A DNA stretch of 48,769 bases, taken from the NCBI GenBank assembly GCA_007695225.1, contig REED01000142.1, positions 1 to 48,769 of the forward strand. The letters run 5' to 3'. The translations under genes were made by a program, and so were the position numbers. This document shows positions 47,765 through 48,769 of this stretch, piece by piece. The stretch is from Gemmatimonadales bacterium (GTDB taxonomy: Bacteria; Gemmatimonadota; Gemmatimonadetes; Longimicrobiales; Gaopeijiaceae). Numbering within the stretch: position 1 is the first letter of the stretch; each line of letters begins with the position of its first letter. The notes below the pieces were generated by a model. That model saw nothing but the letters and a program-made list of their open reading frames with translations. It did no database searches and was not told where the DNA came from.

Positions 47765-48769
47765 TCAGGAGGCGGGAGAGGAGGGGTCGTGCCCCGACGG
47801 TGAGGGCCCGGCGTCCGACTCGGAGCGGGGAGGGGCGCTGCGGGTGGCGGAGAGGGGTGGCACCGGCACATCCAGCGCCTCCGCCACCGCCCGGAAGAGC
47901 TCCGCCTCCTCCACGTCCACCGCACCATCGGCCTGGACGATGGCGGAAGCGGCCTCGAGGAGGGCCTTCCGGGCCGCCGGGGCCCCGCGCTCCATCCGGT
48001 CCAGGGCCTCGTCCACCCGATCCAGTCCCAGCGAGCCCCGGGGGTGGAGGGTCCAGGGGCCAAGTCGTTCCGGGAGGCGGGCCGTCCCCTCATGGAAGGC
48101 CCGGGCCACCGTCTCCTCCGGGCCCGCCCCCGCCCGGGCGATGGCCGAGAGGAGGATCTCCGCCTCCCGCTGGAGGCGGGAGAGGGGGGTTCGGGCCGTG
48201 GGACGGACCGGTGGCCCGCCGCCGGCTCCCCGCCCTCCCCCGCGACCTCCCAGGGGGAGATTGCGCTGAAGGACGTGATAGAGGGCAAAGTCGAAGGTCC
48301 GGACCTCGCCGTCGGCTCGGATGAGGTCCGCCACGACAGCTCGAAGGGCCGCGGCCCGCTCCCGGGGAAGCTCCCGGAGCTGGGGGGCCGCCAGCTCCAG
48401 GAGGGGGAGACGCCCCTCGGGACCCAGGGAGTCCACCCCCTCCTTCAGCGCCAGAGCCCCCCGACCGGTCCCCTCCCCCAGCGCCTCTCCGACCCGGGCG
48501 AGCTGCCGCTCCCTGACCTCCGGCTCTCCCGACAGGAGAAGGGCCACCATCGTCTCCACCGCCCCCTCCTCCGTTCGAGCCGCCTGCCGCAGCTCCGGGG
48601 GAATCCGGGCCAGGAGCGCCCGGGCCTGGTCCACATGCCGGGGTTCGGGCGCTCCGGCGGAGGCCATGAGGGTGGCTTCGGCCGGGAAGGCGGCAGGGCC
48701 GGCCATCCCGCCGGCCATCCCCCCGGCGGGGCCCCCCTCCCCCCCCACGGCGGCCGCCCCCCCCCCCCG
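47765..48769 (-). CDS. M48-type metallopeptidase, C-terminal part (5' end outside window)
   Basis: The frame is open to the right-hand edge, so the gene starts beyond the window. What is present is the region that follows the protease and membrane domains in many M48/HtpX-like membrane proteases: HVDQARALLARIPPELRQAA, ALLLSGEPEVRERQLARV, LPLLELAAPQLRELP, then VADLIRADGEVRTFDFALYHVLQRNL and a second AIVQADGAVDVEEAELF, two TerB-like helical repeats. The HEXXH site and membrane helices are not in the window. The GTG at 48748 lies in a Gly-rich linker and is unlikely to be the real start. The call is from layout and is moderately sure. Confidence 0.68.
   Translation of the reverse strand, partial: RGGGAAAVGGEGGPAGGMAGGMAGPAAFPAEATLMASAGAPEPRHVDQARALLARIPPELRQAARTEEGAVETMVALLLSGEPEVRERQLARVGEALGEGTGRGALALKEGVDSLGPEGRLPLLELAAPQLRELPRERAAALRAVVADLIRADGEVRTFDFALYHVLQRNLPLGGRGGGRGAGGGPPVRPTARTPLSRLQREAEILLSAIARAGAGPEETVARAFHEGTARLPERLGPWTLHPRGSLGLDRVDEALDRMERGAPAARKALLEAASAIVQADGAVDVEEAELFRAVAEALDVPVPPLSATRSAPPRSESDAGPSPSGHDPSSPAS

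Noticed and set aside
48749..48769. G/C homopolymers at the right-hand edge
   Set aside because: They encode a Gly/Ala linker in the open M48-type frame. At the window edge they may also hide length errors, so nothing is inferred.

Overview
The window is uniformly GC-rich (roughly two thirds G+C, with strong G/C at third codon positions) and densely packed with bacterial genes. I count about 46 protein-coding genes. I recognised no rRNA, tRNA, CRISPR array, insertion sequence, phage gene or integrase. The many lipoproteins (DUF3179, FixH/YtkA-like, TlpA-like, LEA14-like), the Ccm-type cytochrome c maturation operon, GlmM of the ASHNPxxWN type and several DUF families point to a Gram-negative, respiring, high-GC bacterium. 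My best guess is Gemmatimonadota or a near relative, but that is inference from style and gene content, not proof.

Layout. (1) 1-8.6 kb: a DUF6503-like fragment with a broken 5' end, a DUF3179 lipoprotein, an alpha/beta hydrolase coupled to a small CC-motif protein, an AhpD/CMD-type peroxidase-related enzyme, three exported metal/thiol-type proteins ending in a TlpA-like lipoprotein, a divergent ECF-like sigma factor with its zinc-finger anti-sigma factor, and a DsrE-like protein. (2) 8.8-10.5 kb: a membrane protein with an Abhydrolase_9 domain. (3) 10.5-24.6 kb, all minus strand: recA, alaS, a ferritin-like protein, an SDR, the CCA-adding enzyme, rarA, an LEA14-like lipoprotein, hflX, a DUF2520 Rossmann protein, pdxJ, a UPF0104 flippase-like protein and ispE, many joined by 4-base stop/start overlaps. 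(4) 24.8-28.3 kb, plus strand: DUF547 coupled to a fused two-domain glycosyltransferase, then a protein shaped like the LeuA regulatory domain coupled to a UPF0316 membrane protein. (5) 28.3-35.1 kb, minus strand: ccmE-ccmF-zinc-ribbon protein-ccmA-ccmB-ccmC-ccmD-ltaE, behind a good sigma70-type promoter. (6) 35.2-37.5 kb: glpK and a PRC-barrel protein. (7) 37.6-42.1 kb, minus strand: glmM-glmS-dtd-maf, that is, UDP-GlcNAc precursor synthesis plus two housekeeping hydrolases. (8) 42.3-44.7 kb, plus strand: a trans-sulfuration PLP enzyme and a DUF3667 membrane protein. (9) 44.8-48.8 kb, minus strand: the C-terminal part of an M48-type membrane protease, an 8-TM membrane protein, a glutathionylspermidine-synthase-like ATP-grasp enzyme and an unknown partner.

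Most interesting points. The cytochrome c maturation operon has a CxxxY-type CcmE, in place of the usual HxxxY, and no CcmH or CcmG in the locus. A CcmI-like membrane protein with a zinc ribbon sits in their place. The GSP-synthase-like ATP-grasp enzyme, 8-TM protein and unknown partner form a tight module of unknown product. Two glycosyltransferase families that are usually separate are fused and coupled to DUF547. A stand-alone protein resembling the LeuA regulatory domain lies behind a palindrome. There are also a 14-G tract inside glmM, a 15-bp repeat that reiterates a stop codon, and a candidate recA operator.
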